Source: Psilocybe azurescens
Lineage: Eukaryota > Basidiomycota > Agaricomycetes > Agaricales > Agrocybaceae
NCBI GenBank assembly: GCA_023853785.1
Contig: JAJIRX010000315.1
Location: 1-20,284 of the forward strand
Reading direction: 5' to 3'
Length of the DNA: 20,284 bases
Under the pieces are notes generated by a model. It saw nothing but the letters and a program-made list of their open reading frames with translations, made no database searches and was not told the DNA's origin. The translations under genes were made by a program, and so were the position numbers. Shown here piece by piece: positions 20,072-20,284 of the stretch (position 1 is the first letter of the stretch; every line of letters starts with the position of its first letter).

Positions 20072-20244
20072 CAGTTGAACCCCTCTTAAACCATACCTCT
20101 CATAGCCCATAGTCCCCATAACTCATACTTTTTGGGGAACCAAATCGTCTTTTCCCACTAAAATTCACCTCTCAAAACCATAACCTCAATAACCCATAGC
20201 TCATGCCGTCCACCGAGAGGTATGGGTTAAGAGGGGTTCAACTG
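20072..20244. mobile_element. MITE, Tc1/mariner (pogo-like) type, 173 bp
   Basis: Terminal inverted repeats at 20072-20101 and 20215-20244 match at 29 of 30 bases and start CAGTTGAACC. TA flanks both ends (20070-20071 and 20245-20246), the duplication expected for Tc1/mariner transposases. The interior is 113 bp, non-coding, with repeated CCATA/CCCATA units. It is too short to encode a transposase, so it would depend on a related full-length element elsewhere. The pogo assignment is inferred from the TA site and terminal CAGT. Confidence 0.8.
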
Positions 20245-20284
20245 TAATATGAATTGAACATTCGAACCTCATCAACGACTGTTT

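Overview
The window looks like nuclear DNA of a mushroom-forming basidiomycete (Agaricomycetes type). Genes are cut by many introns of about 50-100 nt with GT...AG ends and CTNA-like branch sites. Host genes include an F-box protein and a Ser/Pro-rich protein of a kind I associate with Agaricomycetes, and the transposons (a Tf1/sushi-type chromovirus and a pogo-like MITE) fit fungi. No rRNA, tRNA, CRISPR or bacterial operon structure was seen.

Layout. 58-2911 (-): a multi-exon gene of unknown function, cut by the left window edge. 2912-4174: shared upstream DNA with further minus-strand coding-like segments. 4175-5359 (+): a second unknown multi-exon gene, divergent from the first and carrying an in-frame stop. 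5781-12148: a complete 6368-bp Ty3/Gypsy LTR retrotransposon with a 5-bp target duplication (AGCGA), near-identical LTRs, a self-priming primer-binding site, gag, pol (protease, reverse transcriptase, RNase H, integrase, chromodomain) and two small ORFs after the integrase. 12631-13378 (-): F-box protein. 14712-16649 (-): conserved Ser/Pro-rich protein. 18229-19576 (+): FabG-like short-chain dehydrogenase with 8 exons. 20072-20244: a 173-bp MITE.

Two themes run through the window. First, the retrotransposon carries its own evidence for how it works: a TATA box sits about 30 nt upstream of an 11-nt LTR stretch that is perfectly complementary to the DNA just after the 5' LTR, the Tf1 self-priming arrangement, and the integrase ends in a chromodomain as in Tf1 relatives. 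Second, nearly every gene, host or transposon, is interrupted by single-base indels, mostly in short homopolymers and almost never by nonsense substitutions. In the retrotransposon this contrasts with LTRs that differ only in a polypyrimidine tract. Consensus sequencing error is the simplest explanation; trans-mobilised defective copies are the biological alternative.

The best candidate for something undescribed is the divergent pair of unknown genes at the left, which I cannot assign to any named family. Exon edges and lesion sites were placed by hand translation and may be off by a few bases.
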